Positions 22,241 to 35,160 of a stretch of DNA of 64,000 bases are shown piece by piece. Made by a program: the position numbers and the translations under genes. The stretch is from positions 14,707,163-14,771,162 of the forward strand of contig CM017563.1 in assembly GCA_007844125.1 (NCBI GenBank), in the 5' to 3' direction. Positions within the stretch are counted from its first letter, which is position 1. Each line of letters starts with the position of its first letter. The stretch comes from Sinonovacula constricta (Eukaryota > Mollusca > Bivalvia > Cardiida > Solecurtidae). The notes beneath the pieces are model-generated. The model ran no database searches and was not told the DNA's origin. It worked only from the letters and a program-made list of their open reading frames with translations.

Positions 22241-23494
22241 CGGGGAAAACTCTGATCTAGAGAACAGTTGATAATGATTGTTACCATGTGTTCATCTCCT
22301 CCAATATAACAAAAAGGGTTGAAAGTTTTACTAAAAAAGTAAAATGAGTTGGTAGAATCTGCACTTTGATATCTTTGTTTACAATAATTATGCACTTTGA
22401 GAAATAGACTAATTAAATGAAACGTTACCTTATCGGAAATGTTTGTACAAATAATGCGAAATATGTTATTGCAAAAACAGATCGACATGTTAGCAGTTAA
22501 GTATTAGTCAATGCATTTGCAACGATTGTTGTGGTATCAGTACATTATTTTAATTAACATCTGCAAACCTTTATCACCTCTTCCAATTTAAAATTTTAAT
22601 TGAAAAAGCTGTTATTGCAATTTTCCAAGCAATCGCAGTGATTCCTGGTTTAATTGTAAAAAGCGGATGCTACAGTGCATACATTATTTTTTTTAAATTT
22701 AAAACTTGTAGGCTTTTTATGAGTAGAAAATTGAAATTACCGAAATATATTCAGCATAATTGAACTTTAATTAAGTTTAAAATTGTATTTTGAAACATTA
22801 ATTGACAAGCCGATTGGTGTTTAGTCAATATAGGTGATAAAATTGATTTAGAATTATAGAAATGCGGTTAGTAAAAATTGAACGTAAAATAGATATAAAC
22901 ATTCATATAATGATTCGCACACTATGTTACTGCATGTTACTGCAGTCCACATACCAGCCTTGTTTTTGTGTATTATGCCATAAAACGTGGGTCTATGAAC
23001 TATATATCAAAGCTACTAACAAAAGATATTTTGTCAGAAGCATGTCAGTAATTTTCTTTGACCTGGAAATATTCTTAATAAGAAAAAAAGTTCATCTGGT
23101 TAAACATCGCATTATTTCACCCAGTAGATAATATAAATTCTACCGTGTCCTAAATGGTAAAATAAAACTTTAATGTAACTATTTTTTTCGACAACTATTT
23201 TCATAATTTCATTTCATTATACCTAACCAATATTCCTACATGCTTAGCCGTCTGCTTCTTAATGGCTAAAGGACGCAATGACCCACCAATTAGAGGTTTA
23301 GAGTTGTAACTCGTATAACTTAACATTAATGTTATTAATGTTATTAATGTTTTGGTGCACCCTGACCGAGTAATTAGAGCTTCAAACTTGTAACTTGTAT
23401 GACTCCGCCTCTTATTAAAGCCTTTGCTTTGTGTAAGGTAGCCTTTAAGTTGAACCTTTTGTTTACCGTTGGTTAATTACAGCCATTTAACTGT

Positions 23495-23809
23495 TTATTG
23501 TTTATTGGGTTTATCATCCCACCAACAGTATTTCAGTTATCTGGAGACGGTGTCCACTTGAAGCAGATATAGTGCTGCCTTCACTGTGTATAGCATGCCG
23601 TGAACACATGGCATGATACCACACCCAGTCACATTATCCTGACACCGGGCCAACCAGTCGTGGAACTACCATTATATTTGCTTGAGCGTTAGCAAGGGAG
23701 CTATACCACTACCATTTTTAACGACTTTGGTATGTCGCGGCCCGGGATCGAACCCGGGGCCTCTCGTACCTGGAGCCGACGCTCTACCGATTGCGCTACC
23801 AGGTCCGGT
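23495..23809 (-). mobile_element. SINE-A, nearly full length
   Basis: Minus-strand SINE-A, about 315 bp. On the minus strand it begins with the tRNA-like head GGACCTGGTAGCGCAATCGG (box A), then GGGTTCGATCCCGGGCC (box B), a central region with CTAACGCTCAAGCAAATAT and GGTGTCAGGATAATGTGACT, and the tail CTGTTGGTGGGATGATAAAC. A perfect 12-bp target-site duplication, CCATTTAACTGT, flanks it at 23483-23494 and 23810-23821. Confidence 0.95.
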
Positions 23810-25640
23810 CCATTTAACTGTGGTCTAATAATCTGGTAACCATAATTAATTAAGTAGCTTAAATAAACTTAAAAAAAAAATAATTAAAACAAACAGGCCA
23901 AAATAACCGTATCAAATATATTGTTTCCAACAAATGTTTTAATAGATTTCTTTCTTCACTGTGTCTCCGAATGGTTATTTTCTTGTTTTGAAGACATGTG
24001 ATAACTCTCCCATGCCTGCTTGCTTTATATAAAATAGACTACAAACAGTCCATATTATAACAATGACAAAATATTTTTTTTGCACTGGTGGAAGACCAGA
24101 GACGAACGAGACAGATTTCTTCGCCACTTCGACTTGAAAAGACTTATCATTTATATAATCATTCTCTAATTTCCGTTTGAACTAATATACTTTTATATAT
24201 CGAACGAAAATTGCGTGTTGCATATCTGGTAAAAGCTAGAGTAACAGCTAAAATTATGTAAGGGTAGCGATATAAAAGTTGATGTTAATAATTGCACACT
24301 GTGTTCTGTTTCACGAGACTAGTTTTGTTTTATCAATATTCTGTAAATAACAACAATATTGGACATACGCTTCACTAAAGAAAGAAATCGTCATCACAAC
24401 AAAATGTGAAACAACATCATGATCACAATTCACTATACAAACAAATAACCAAATAATTAGTAGGATTTACTACAAACATGATATTCCAGTGCCCAACTTT
24501 CTGAATGTTTCAATGCAAGCATTTATTGTCACGAAAATGAGATACATGTTAAAATGTTAAAGTTTGATTAATAGTTATAGATTTATATTTTATTTGTTTA
24601 CTCCATGGTAATTTGGTACATTCGTAAATCAAATATATGTAGCCGAACAAATGGCACAAGGATGTCATGTACATGGCCCGAATAACCCTCAAAGGTACTC
24701 ATTTATACACCTGTGTGGAGTGGAACAATTTGAGGTCATTCTTTTGGTGAAGGAAATTAGCGGGGACCCAACCGAAGTTCGAACAAAGTACCCCGTGATT
24801 CGCGAAATAACACAACGTTTTAATTATTTTACTAGGTGTAGTCTCATTTTATTTTTTATAAACGAAAACAAATTTCAAAGCCATAGAATCGTTTAAAAAC
24901 AGTATCAACTAAAACATCCTTTTTGTCATTTGCTTAAAACAGTAATGATAAGATCACTTTCCCCATGCCTCACACAGTTCCATAGGAAGCGCGTTATATG
25001 TCACTTTTTGCTCTCTCTAAATTCTTCATAACGAGCTTATATTGTAATTAATCGGCATGTGTTCGAGTGTATATTGATTTCACAGAGACATGCAATGGAT
25101 TCGATGATAATCAGTCTAGCCGATGGACTGATCCTTCCTGGGCCTGATTTGGGCTGAATGCTTTTTAAGAGAAACTGAATAAGAAAATTTAATTATCTAT
25201 GACAGATCATTGAACAGAAATTTGAACTATAAAAGTACACAGCACTCTTGACTTTTGGAGTATGACATGTTGGCTATCAAAAAAAGGCTATCAAATGAAA
25301 GCATGGTAGTTAACAAATATTGTTAAAGTTATTGCGTTTGTAAAACGATATTGTATGCGTTTTAAAGAGGTTATTATTTTTTTGAACTTTAAAAGTCGAG
25401 GGATGTCTGCGGTAGAGTCATTCCAATCTTCTATTATCGGAGGCAGACAGGAGCACTGTGACTCTAAGGAGCTTTGGGGAAATATCTGTTTCGTTTCTGC
25501 TTCTAGCAATATGGTGCAGGGTTGGGTGGGTATAAGGGTATCAAAATACAATTGGACGGTGGTGTTCTATGCTATAATCAAGGGTTCATATCTGAGTCGA
25601 TCGTTTTTTCTTTCTTTTAAGTACATTGAAATACAAAACG

Positions 25641-25781
<141 letters not shown>

Positions 25782-26039
25782 TGATACTAGCATATGGCAA
25801 GGTCTGAGTCAAAATATGCAAACAATGCATTCGTAATTAAACTAATCTAAATAATAACATGAGTGCGATATTTTAGATATATAGATGAGATTTCGTGCAT
25901 CTTTATAATATTAACATGCACAATTCAATAAAACCAAAATAGTTAATTAAGCTACAGGGTCTCATGAAACGAGAGAAATATGTATTGTATTTTAATCTTG
26001 TTTATTAAAAAGTCACTTTGGGCACTGGCATGAAGGCAG

Positions 26040-26155
26040 AAAGGACAAGAGAGAGACAGAGACAGGGAGACAGAGAGAGAAAGAGTTATATAAGTAAAAT
26101 TTATGAGAGAGAGAGAGAGAGAGAAAGGGAGAGAGAGAGAGAGAGAGAGAGAGAG
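26040..26155. repeat. GA-rich simple repeat
   Basis: Interrupted GAGA/GACA tracts. A roughly 50-bp unit, GA tract plus GTTATATAAGTAAAATTTATGA, occurs twice (first about 26085-26105, second about 26155-26173). Confidence 0.85.
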
Positions 26156-27280
26156 TTATATGAGTAAAATTAATACAAGGAGAAAAATGACTGAATGGGA
26201 GAGAGGGGTGTTAAAGAATAGGTAGAAACATGAAGATAAACAGTGACTTATCTGTACTTTTATCTAACACCAGATCTCCTGCAATCACCACACAATACTA
26301 TCTCACCGAACTACTTTTCCACTAATACAATTAACAAGACGATCTGCCACCCGAGTATAATGCAACGATGGGTCTTATGTCTTAATGAGTCATACAAATG
26401 TGCTGAAGCTGCTGTGTTTATACCACTTAAGTTCCTGCAATGCTAAGTCGAATACTCGATGAGAGTGTGCATTACTGCTACGATGCATTTATTACGTCAA
26501 TAAATTAATTAAACTATAGAAGAACGTGCTTTCGTTATTGTTTGCAAAATGGGTAACATGATAGAAATTGTGGTAATCTGTTGAAATACACAGATACTAC
26601 ATGTGAATTTAACGAGTGTGCATTCGTTCATTAGATTTATTTCAAGGTTGGAGAGCGGTATTTAGTTGTTGTTTTGTTGTTGTTGTGGCCTATAATAGTT
26701 TATGTTTATGTTTATTAGGCTTATCGCCCATAATAGTTACTAATTACATTATAGTTTTGGCTTTTGTATAGAGCATATCTATTTATTTTTTTATTGTTAT
26801 ACCCCCCCCCCCCCACACAAATCAATTGTCGGTGTTGAAGTAATTTGATTACTTTTAACCATTTGTTACAATATTTCCTTAATTATTTGTAACTATTAAC
26901 ATATTCACGAGTGAGTCTTAAACAATATGAATAAAGCGGAGCTCTTTCCAAAACACGTTAACATAAATAATGAAAGTGAATGCACCATTAATTGGTTTCT
27001 ATTAAGTTGGGGATCGAGAACGGAAGACGGAAATTAAAAAACTATTGATGGATGAGTACCAATATCAGATTAACGCAGTCACACATAGGATGCTATTTAA
27101 AACAGATGTCCTCTGTAAATTTAGAGATTGGCATGCAGTGACCTGGTTGATATAAAACAGTCTGTATTTAAACGTTGACACGTGTAGTGATGTCCTTAAT
27201 GTGATATAAGGAAACATATCGTTTAGAAGAAAAAAACAACAACTTCCGATGGCTTCCTGTGGTGCGTCGATAATGATAAC

Positions 27281-27332
27281 ACTACTACTACTACTACTAC
27301 TACTACTGCTACTGCTACTGCTACTGCTACTG

Positions 27333-27363
<31 letters not shown>

Positions 27364-27377
27364 TACTACTGCTACTG

Positions 27378-27428
<51 letters not shown>

Positions 27429-27449
27429 CTGCTCCTAGTACTACTACTA
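27281..27449. repeat. (ACT)n / (GCT) trinucleotide repeat
   Basis: About 165 bp of ACT repeats with GCT and TCT variants. It gives poly-Leu and poly-Ser open frames on opposite strands, which I do not treat as genes. Confidence 0.95.
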
Positions 27450-27597
27450 ATGTATGATGATATGCCTTTGATTAATTTCGACATGACATGATTTTAGAAA
27501 TGATACTCGTGCCAAATGCCTCACTATCAGCAACCTGTGTCTTAAACAAGGTCTACCATACATCGCAATTATCTACGATTGTGTATTAGCTTTGTTA

Positions 27598-27650
27598 TAC
27601 ATACATGCATGCATGCACGCACGCACGCACGCACGCACGCACACACATAT
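27598..27650. repeat. (ATGC)n(ACGC)n(AC)n repeat
   Basis: Tandem ATGC turning into ACGC and then AC, alternating purine-pyrimidine throughout. Confidence 0.9.
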
Positions 27651-29100
27651 GTTTATTGCCAAATCAAAAATTAACACCACAAACAAAACAATTCAGCTTT
27701 TATTAAGCATTATTCAGTGTAGTCAAAAACCAACAACATCAATCCAAGTTTCAACTCCAATCCCGGTGTCGATAAATCATTTGTGAAAAATGAATATGAA
27801 TGAATGAATATGGGAAACCATCTCCGTCAAGTTGGGTTATGATCTGCGGAAAACTTTGGAAAAATGGCATTCTTTTCACAATTGAATCAAATTTCTCTAT
27901 TGACACTGGATATTATCATTAAGTGCTGGGTTGTGTTATTTGATTTTTCAGATGCCTCAAGTAAACGAATCTAATACTGGACAATGGGTTCTGTCATGGA
28001 TTCAGGAAAGGAACTTGATATACGACCTGGTAAAAGAGAGATGAAGGAAAATAGCTTTTTTTTGGAATTTGATGAAAATGATAATCTGACTACTTAACAC
28101 AAGCATAAGTCGTAAAACTACTCATAAGTGAAAAGTGGTGACAATTATATTAATTTAGACAGATGCGTTAATACACCATCGATTTAAATATCAAATTCCT
28201 AAATGATGGTATTGACAGAAAAAAATCAAAGTGTCAAGCGTGTGTGTAAACATATTAATCGATGTGCTCTTAATAAAAGAACGTAAAATATCTAAAAATG
28301 TTGTCTACATAGAAATGAGGTCTGTACTCTGCAGGAGTGTATTGTCATCGAAGCAAAATAACTAGCATGATGTTCATATAGTGACATTATCTTAATTGAA
28401 GTCATTACTTATTAGTGATTTTATAATAAGTGTTATTGTTACCTACAGAAATTAACTGTAAAAGCAGTATGATTATATATAATAAACGATGACACCAGCA
28501 CGTTGTGACAAATAACAACGTCTATAGGAAAACATGTTTATTTACATTTACGACAGAACAAGAAATTAAAATAAAAGCTTTAAATATCATGAAATAAATC
28601 ACTTTCACAATTGCAAAAAAAGCAAAACGTAAATTCAAGCCACTTAACAAAAGACAACTGAAAAGCTAAAAAGTATGCATCAAGTATTTATACTCAAAAC
28701 ACGGTCAATCGGTATTCAGATCTATCTATACTATTATTTTCATTCAGGATATAAAGGGTCTGCACAAAGATATGTAGAAATGATGAATTGTTAAATTGTA
28801 GTGTTGCTAGCAACTGTACGCATATAATAAAAGAATGCAGGAACTTCGCTATAAACTACTATATAAGAAAACAAGTATATAAGTTAAATTTAAGACTATT
28901 ATCTTTATTTTTACATTTTTTTGTTTATTTGTTTATTTGTTGTCTTAACGTCCTTTTTAATTTTATTTTAATTATCTAATAAAGAGTGGTATTATTTCTT
29001 TTCTTAGATAAGGTTATGCACTATGTCATTTGGTATTGTTCAAAACGCAGGCGGATATCATGTTAACACTTTAATAAAAGTAACAATATAAAGTATTCAA

Positions 29101-29290
29101 GTCAGACCTTTTGCCGACTGACCGTTCCATAGCGGCAATTGTTGAGTTTTCTCTATTTAATAAAATGTCTTATAACAGTTTTCTTGTAACTTTTTACATT
29201 AGTCTGGCCAGTGAATACCTTATACCGTGCCTTTACAAATTTTAATATATATGTTGAAATACTCATGGGGCCATGTCATATTTTCTTATC
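29101..29290 (+). repeat. R1 dispersed repeat copy
   Basis: Contains TTGCCGACTGACCGTTCC and GTGAATACCTTATACCGTG, then AAATACTCATGGGGCCATG. The same position in monomer E (45813-46000) carries R1, so it predates the C/E duplication. Confidence 0.75.
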
Positions 29291-29678
29291 AATAAAATAA
29301 CATAATATACCACACCAAAAAAAATAAGAGGACTTGGTGCTTTATCAAAGTGACACAAATACTAGAACCAACAAGACAAACACTTAATATTACATTACTA
29401 AAGGATTTTACCATCAGAAGGAATTACTGTCAATATAAACTTCACAAAGCCTGGGAAATCTCAGCTTGCCATTGATGATTCTGAATTTCATCCATTATAG
29501 AATATTGCGAAAGCTAATTAGATGTGACTTTCTCGATCAGTCAGTGGAAAGCTAACGTTTATTGTATCTACAGTAACATTTGATAACAGTGTCTTATATA
29601 CATACTTAAATTGTGATTGTGTATGGAAATATGTTTTGCGAGAAACGTTCATTTTAAATATAGTTAACAGTGAAACAA

Positions 29679-29935
29679 AGGGCGTCCATGACGTAGTGGC
29701 AGAGTCGCCGATTTGTCACTCCTCTGACTGCTAAGCCTTTCACCTTGTGGGTTCGAGTCACGTTCGAGACGAAGGACTTAATGTGGGAATGGACTTCCAG
29801 CTGGCCTGCGGTGCGCCGGTGGTTCTACCCAGATATTTGTCTGAGGTCTTCCGCCACCAAAACAGCTGGGTGTCGCTTTAATGATCTTAATCAGTCGCTG
29901 CGATGTATTTCAAAAACTAAAACAAAAAGCATAAC
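29679..29935 (+). mobile_element. SINE-B copy
   Basis: Plus-strand SINE-B. The head is GGGCGTCCATGACGTAGTGG with box B GGGTTCGAGTCAC, and the body has GGACTTAATGTGGGAATGG, CCGGTGGTTCTACCCAGA and CTTCCGCCACCAAAACAGC. The end is AATCAGTCGCTGCGATGTA followed by an A-rich tail. No clear target-site duplication could be fixed. Confidence 0.85.
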
Positions 29936-32900
29936 ATTGAATCCTTAAGGTTGAAGCAAACACATTTCGTTTTCCATTACAAATTCTAAAACTTTACAAC
30001 AACAACAACTACAATAAGCAAACAACATTTCTGCGCTTCGAAGTGATTTTCAAAATAATATTTGACATAAATACTAAGTATATCTTTACATAATCTGAGT
30101 TTATATCATTTCTTGCACCTTTCTTAAACCTTGGAGTTCGTGTCAATGTGTGAGATGACAATGTAACCTTTGGCCATTCTGGCCTTATTAATAATTCAGT
30201 CAGTGACATTTGCTGAAAAGGTGTTCTTAAGGAAGAAGGTAAAGGTTTGGTGAATCGAGTAATACACCAGGTAACTTTTTAAAAAAACTGTCTTAGTAAA
30301 AAACTCAGAAGGGCAGAGGGCAAGGGAGGTATATATGTATGTTTACAAATTATTCAACAATGCCATTTATCTAATAAATCTAGTAGCAAACCATCTTAAT
30401 AGGTAATACATAATATATATGTTTCCAATAAATAAGTTTAATATTTAAATTGTAGACTTTTCTTTTTTTTTACAACTTCGATCTGTTAAGAAGAAATTAC
30501 GAATCTCGTTAAGAGAAACACAGTATTTAGTACAGACCTGTTTGTCGCTACCCATATATTGTTTATTTTGACTAGATATGCAACATCTGCAACTGTTATA
30601 TCTAATTCCTGTTTGCAGTATGGAAACTGTAGTCAGTTTTAGCGGTCTGAGCACTATTATTTAGCATAACACTGACGATTTGCATAGACAGTCGTTATAA
30701 GGCATAAGTGTGGAAATGTATACCAGCAGCCATGTATCGAATGATCATTTCGAACGCATGTTGCAAAACAACATGTACCCTATGGAAAGTTTCAACCTAA
30801 AATATGAGTCAAACGTTTGAAATAAAATGTTATGGTCCCAGCAAGACAATGTAAAAACACAGGTAAAGAAAAACAATGAATGACCCATAAACAAAAAAAA
30901 AAACGGTTCAAAAAGCTTGACTTTTGAAACATAATGTGTGGATCTAAACACACTCCAAAGTCTCGTTTGAAGATTACATAGGCTCATGAGTGGCAGTACA
31001 TATACATCTTAACAGGCCGATGGTCGAGCGTCTTCCTTTGTCGGTCAGCCGTGCTTTTCTCTCGTCGGTTGCCTGTATTGTTGACTCGCCTGTGCTGTTC
31101 TGTCGTCTGTGCTGTTCTGTCGTCTGCGCGGTTCTGTCCACGCGCATGTATGTAGCACGAGTTGTCATACCTTAGCATATGACCAATAGGTGTGGTAAAT
31201 GTATATATGTGTCTTAAGGCTAATCTTTGTGTGGTATGACGGCTAGGCAGGTAATAATGTCACACTTTCTGGTTGCCATTATTCTGTAATAAAATCATAA
31301 TACGAGTACTACATATTTCCTTGGTGTGTGTAATCAGAAAATAAACATCAAGGTATAAATTGAATATTTTTTCCCATATAGCACAATCTCAGTGCGCTTA
31401 TAACTGTTTGCAAAAAAGTTTCATTTCGATAACTATATGTCATCGGATGCGCTCCATATTTACAATAAACGGTAATAAGGCTAAAAGAATATTTCCAATA
31501 TAATTGTTTAAATTACCTACCAGGTATTGACTAGCAAGTATGTTTGTGTCATTATAATACCATTACTGTGTAGGATGTGCGTTTTTTGTATATTTTATAT
31601 CCTGGTACTCTGTATTGGACTCAAGAGACGTGATACGCTTTAAGCTATGTCCTCTAGCTTGGAACAGGACGGATTTCAAAGTAAAAACAGCCTTGCTAAC
31701 CCAAGTAATGTGTAGGGTCTTTGCCTGATGATATATATCTATTATCATGGATTTTTTTAATAAATGCCTTATGTGTATCTAAATAAAAAGTTTGTATTCT
31801 TTTATGTGTGTCCGTTTATTGCCTGTAAATCAACGGTGCTAACTTTCTATTTATTTCTATGACAGGCAGTGAAAACGAATTTCAATCGGTGGTCAATGAA
31901 CAAGGTTATGCTGTTAAGCCAATGTATGTTTCTGATTATATAAATTACAACGTGAAAAATGTATCATTCATATCATTTACTTATTTTAATAAACTATATT
32001 GATGCAAACAAAATTAAATAAAAGTATTTATTAAAGTCATGTAAATTGACAAAGACATTCCATAAATAACAGTAAGAGATAAAAATTCAACAAAACACAA
32101 ACTTGTTCAATCCCATAAAATCGTGAGTAACTAAGCGAAATCAAATATAAAATGTCGGTCAAAATAAAAATCAATGTTTCTTATTAACTCCAAACGCCAA
32201 TTACAGAACCACAATTCCCAATACCAACAGAACAGATCATATAACATGTTTGAATACGCCCTAACTTCTTCGACACGGGCCTAATGTTGTACTTTAATTG
32301 GCTTGTGTTTGAGGGCTTATTGATGTTCAGAAATGCGCAACAGGGTTGAGAACATAAGATGAATAAGATGATTGTCTGATATGTTGTGGGACCAAATGGT
32401 CTATTTAAATGAATTATTGTTGCCTGTAAAAGATTTCGCGAAATACTGTTAATTGGTGTCCCACGTCCACGTGAAAAGTCAATCTTAACAAGCCACTTGT
32501 TATTACAAAAATGTATTTTCTATCCGAGCCACTCTTAATAGTTAGCTATTTTTAAACTTAGAATACCACGTGACTTTTGAGATCACGTTAAATGATGATC
32601 CGGGTAATCAGCTCTGACGTCGACATCTATTTGTAGCTGAAATCCTCATTGTGCTTAGTCATTGTTATAGAAGTAATAAACATGTAAATCTATACAGTTC
32701 AGTATTTGTACTCGCTAACAACTGAAGAGATGTTATAAATATCATTTACTTAAACGAAAAAAATCAGTTTATGCAGCAATTTTGCACAAATTCCCCTAGA
32801 GCTGGAGTAAGATGTTGTTAATATTAATTATAATTACAAGATATAAGCACACGCTCGGATACCACAATTAAAGGACCTTCACAATGAGAAGATACCATTA

Positions 32901-33355
32901 TATGTGATGGGTCTTTAAAAAGGAAGCAGAAATCTAAATTGTATAAGTACATGTGGTGAAGCAAATATATAATTATTATTGAAGGTTATCGTTGAATTAT
33001 CAAGTTAATGAACAACGACCCTTTGATTGTATTTTGAAATTGATTTAAACCTTTTAATGTGATTACAATTGCTGTGTAAAGCAAGCAATTTAGTAGATAA
33101 CATGATGATATTAAGAAAATGTAGCTAAGAGTGGGAATTACGAGTATACTACATTCATTGGGTTTGTCGAAAATTTATTAAATGATTTTGTGAGATACTT
33201 CATATAGATTATATAATAATAAATCATCTTATACATACATGTATTAGTTCCTATGAAACTATGAATTTGCGATGGACAACTAGGACAAACCAAAGAGTGT
33301 GTTAAAACTTTTAGCAAACATAAACGGCTTTTTAAAAGTTTTGATCTTCAATAAG

Positions 33356-33559
33356 AATATATGACACCGTCCTATGATCATTGCAACATATACCAAAATT
33401 TGATAAGGCACAGGACAAAGGTATTCACATGTATGCCAAATGTAAAATTATGGACAAATCTGTGATAAGTCATTTAACACAAAGAGCAAACCCAACAGCT
33501 ACCACCATGGAACGATCAGTTGGCAAAAGGGAACGACTGGGCTGTGCTTAAACCGGAAA
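33356..33559 (-). repeat. R1 dispersed repeat copy with empty site in F
   Basis: A 204-bp minus-strand R1. The flanks TTCAATAAG (33347-33355) and TTCATGATTT (33560-33569) are directly joined in monomer F at 54830/54831, which defines this copy's ends: AATATATGAC at one end and AAACCGGAAA at the other. No clear target-site duplication is visible. Confidence 0.8.
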
Positions 33560-34439
33560 TTCATGATTTTTGTTTAGTTTATTAAATATCTTCAGTCGTT
33601 GGGCACGGCAGATACTTTAACTCATCTGCATATCAACCCTACTTTAATGTTTGTACTCTTATGACGGAGATTATTTTCACGGACAAGGTTGCTATTCTCC
33701 TCTGTTATGACTGATGTTGAAGGACATTTGTAATTGGACGCCGATAAATCAGTTCCATTACCAGAGGCAGGCAGGAACGATATGACTGTTTGTTTAGCGT
33801 GGGAGAGCCAGTGTGGTTAGTTACTTTCTCAATGATGCCAAGAGCAAACCGATTAGGACGATTTTTAGGCTTAAGTCAAGAGTGAGTATGGGGCCAAGCA
33901 GTATTTTCTTTGCAGGAAAAATAGATACACGTAAATATACACCTAAATGTTTTTTTGCTGTAAGAAGATGGTGGGGTTTTCGGTTCATTATAATCAAGGT
34001 GCAACTGAACAACTGTTTTTTTTTATAGTTTTGTGTAATGTCTCAGTTTATGTCCAGTTTTTCACTGGCATGTGTGTAACTGGATTTGTGTTTTATCAGT
34101 TTTTATATGTGTCCCCTTTATATATATTAACAAGTGGACATTATCATACTTTCGTATTAATAATGAACAGGGAAATATTTGTTAAATACAAAGCGTGCTA
34201 TATATTTTTTCTTGACATTCAAATTAGTATTATCATTGGTATTACAATGAATAGGTTGAATTCCGGCAATATATTACATGCTACAACAAAATATAGTGTG
34301 TTTTGTTACTTAAATCTAATGACAGTTCTAGCACTTATGCACGTAAGACGGTTAATTCAAAAATCAATGCGTGGAAGAGGGGGACATTAGATATAATAAG
34401 AAAATCGACAGATAAAGAGACACATAGCGACCAAGAGTA

Positions 34440-34680
34440 AGAAACAGACACACACACCCACGCACGCACGCACGCGCGTGTGTGTGGTATATAGATACAG
34501 AGAGAGAGAAAGAGAGATAAGAAAAAGTGAGGTTAAATGAGAGATACAGATGGTTAGGCAGAAATAGAGGGACAGAGAGACAAGGGGGGGGGGGTAGGAA
34601 AAAGTGAATGAAAGAATATAGCAAGAAGAGAGAGAGACAGAGAGAAAGAAACAGAGAGAAAGAGAGTTTTTTTTAAGAGA
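34440..34680. repeat. Simple-repeat cluster (CA/CG, GA, G-run)
   Basis: CACACACCCACGCACGCACG, then GTGTGTG (a short inverted repeat), interrupted GAGA tracts, a nine-base G run near 34586 and further GA tracts. Confidence 0.85.
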
Positions 34681-35092
34681 GAAAATAAAATTTTTGTAAG
34701 AAGAACTACACATAGTTGATTGTAAATGATACATAATGTTTAAATCAAGACAAAAATGACCTTAGAAAAAGTGATAATGGTTGTACCATCCTGTTTATGT
34801 GTAGATGGAATTTAGGAACCCGAGTCAAATGTCCATCACATGAAAATACGCGTAACGATCAATGTAGGATGAATTAAATGATAACATAGATCATATGCAC
34901 GGGGAGATTATATAACTTGCATTGTCACTTATCCTAACCATTCTGCAAAGTACGACTTCTTTAATCACTATGTTCCTCTATATCTTAATTGGCACATTAT
35001 ATGGAAGCTGGATGTCCTGTTATAACCACACTTCAATATATTTAAACACGAAAGTACCATTTGGAACTCCTCGAGTAATATCGCCCTCGGGA

Positions 35093-35160
35093 CAATCATT
35101 TATTTATTTATTTGGATTTTACGGCACACCGACACTTAATAGGTCATACGGCGCCGAATA
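35093..35160 (+). repeat. Possible decayed dispersed-repeat fragment
   Basis: TTTATTTGGATTTTACGGC, CACCGACAC and AGGTCATACGGCGCC read like the conserved start of a common molluscan dispersed repeat, as I remember it. It lies in the piece of D that is absent from F. A 138-codon open frame covers it but shows no family features. Confidence 0.3.

Noticed and set aside
21336..22488. Several long overlapping open frames (up to 362 codons) giving Cys-Val or His-Thr polymers
   Set aside because: They are translations of the TG/CA repeat in all frames of both strands, and have no non-repeat domain.
27065..27491. Poly-Ser and poly-Leu open frames
   Set aside because: Translation of the ACT/GCT microsatellite on the two strands; nothing else supports a gene.
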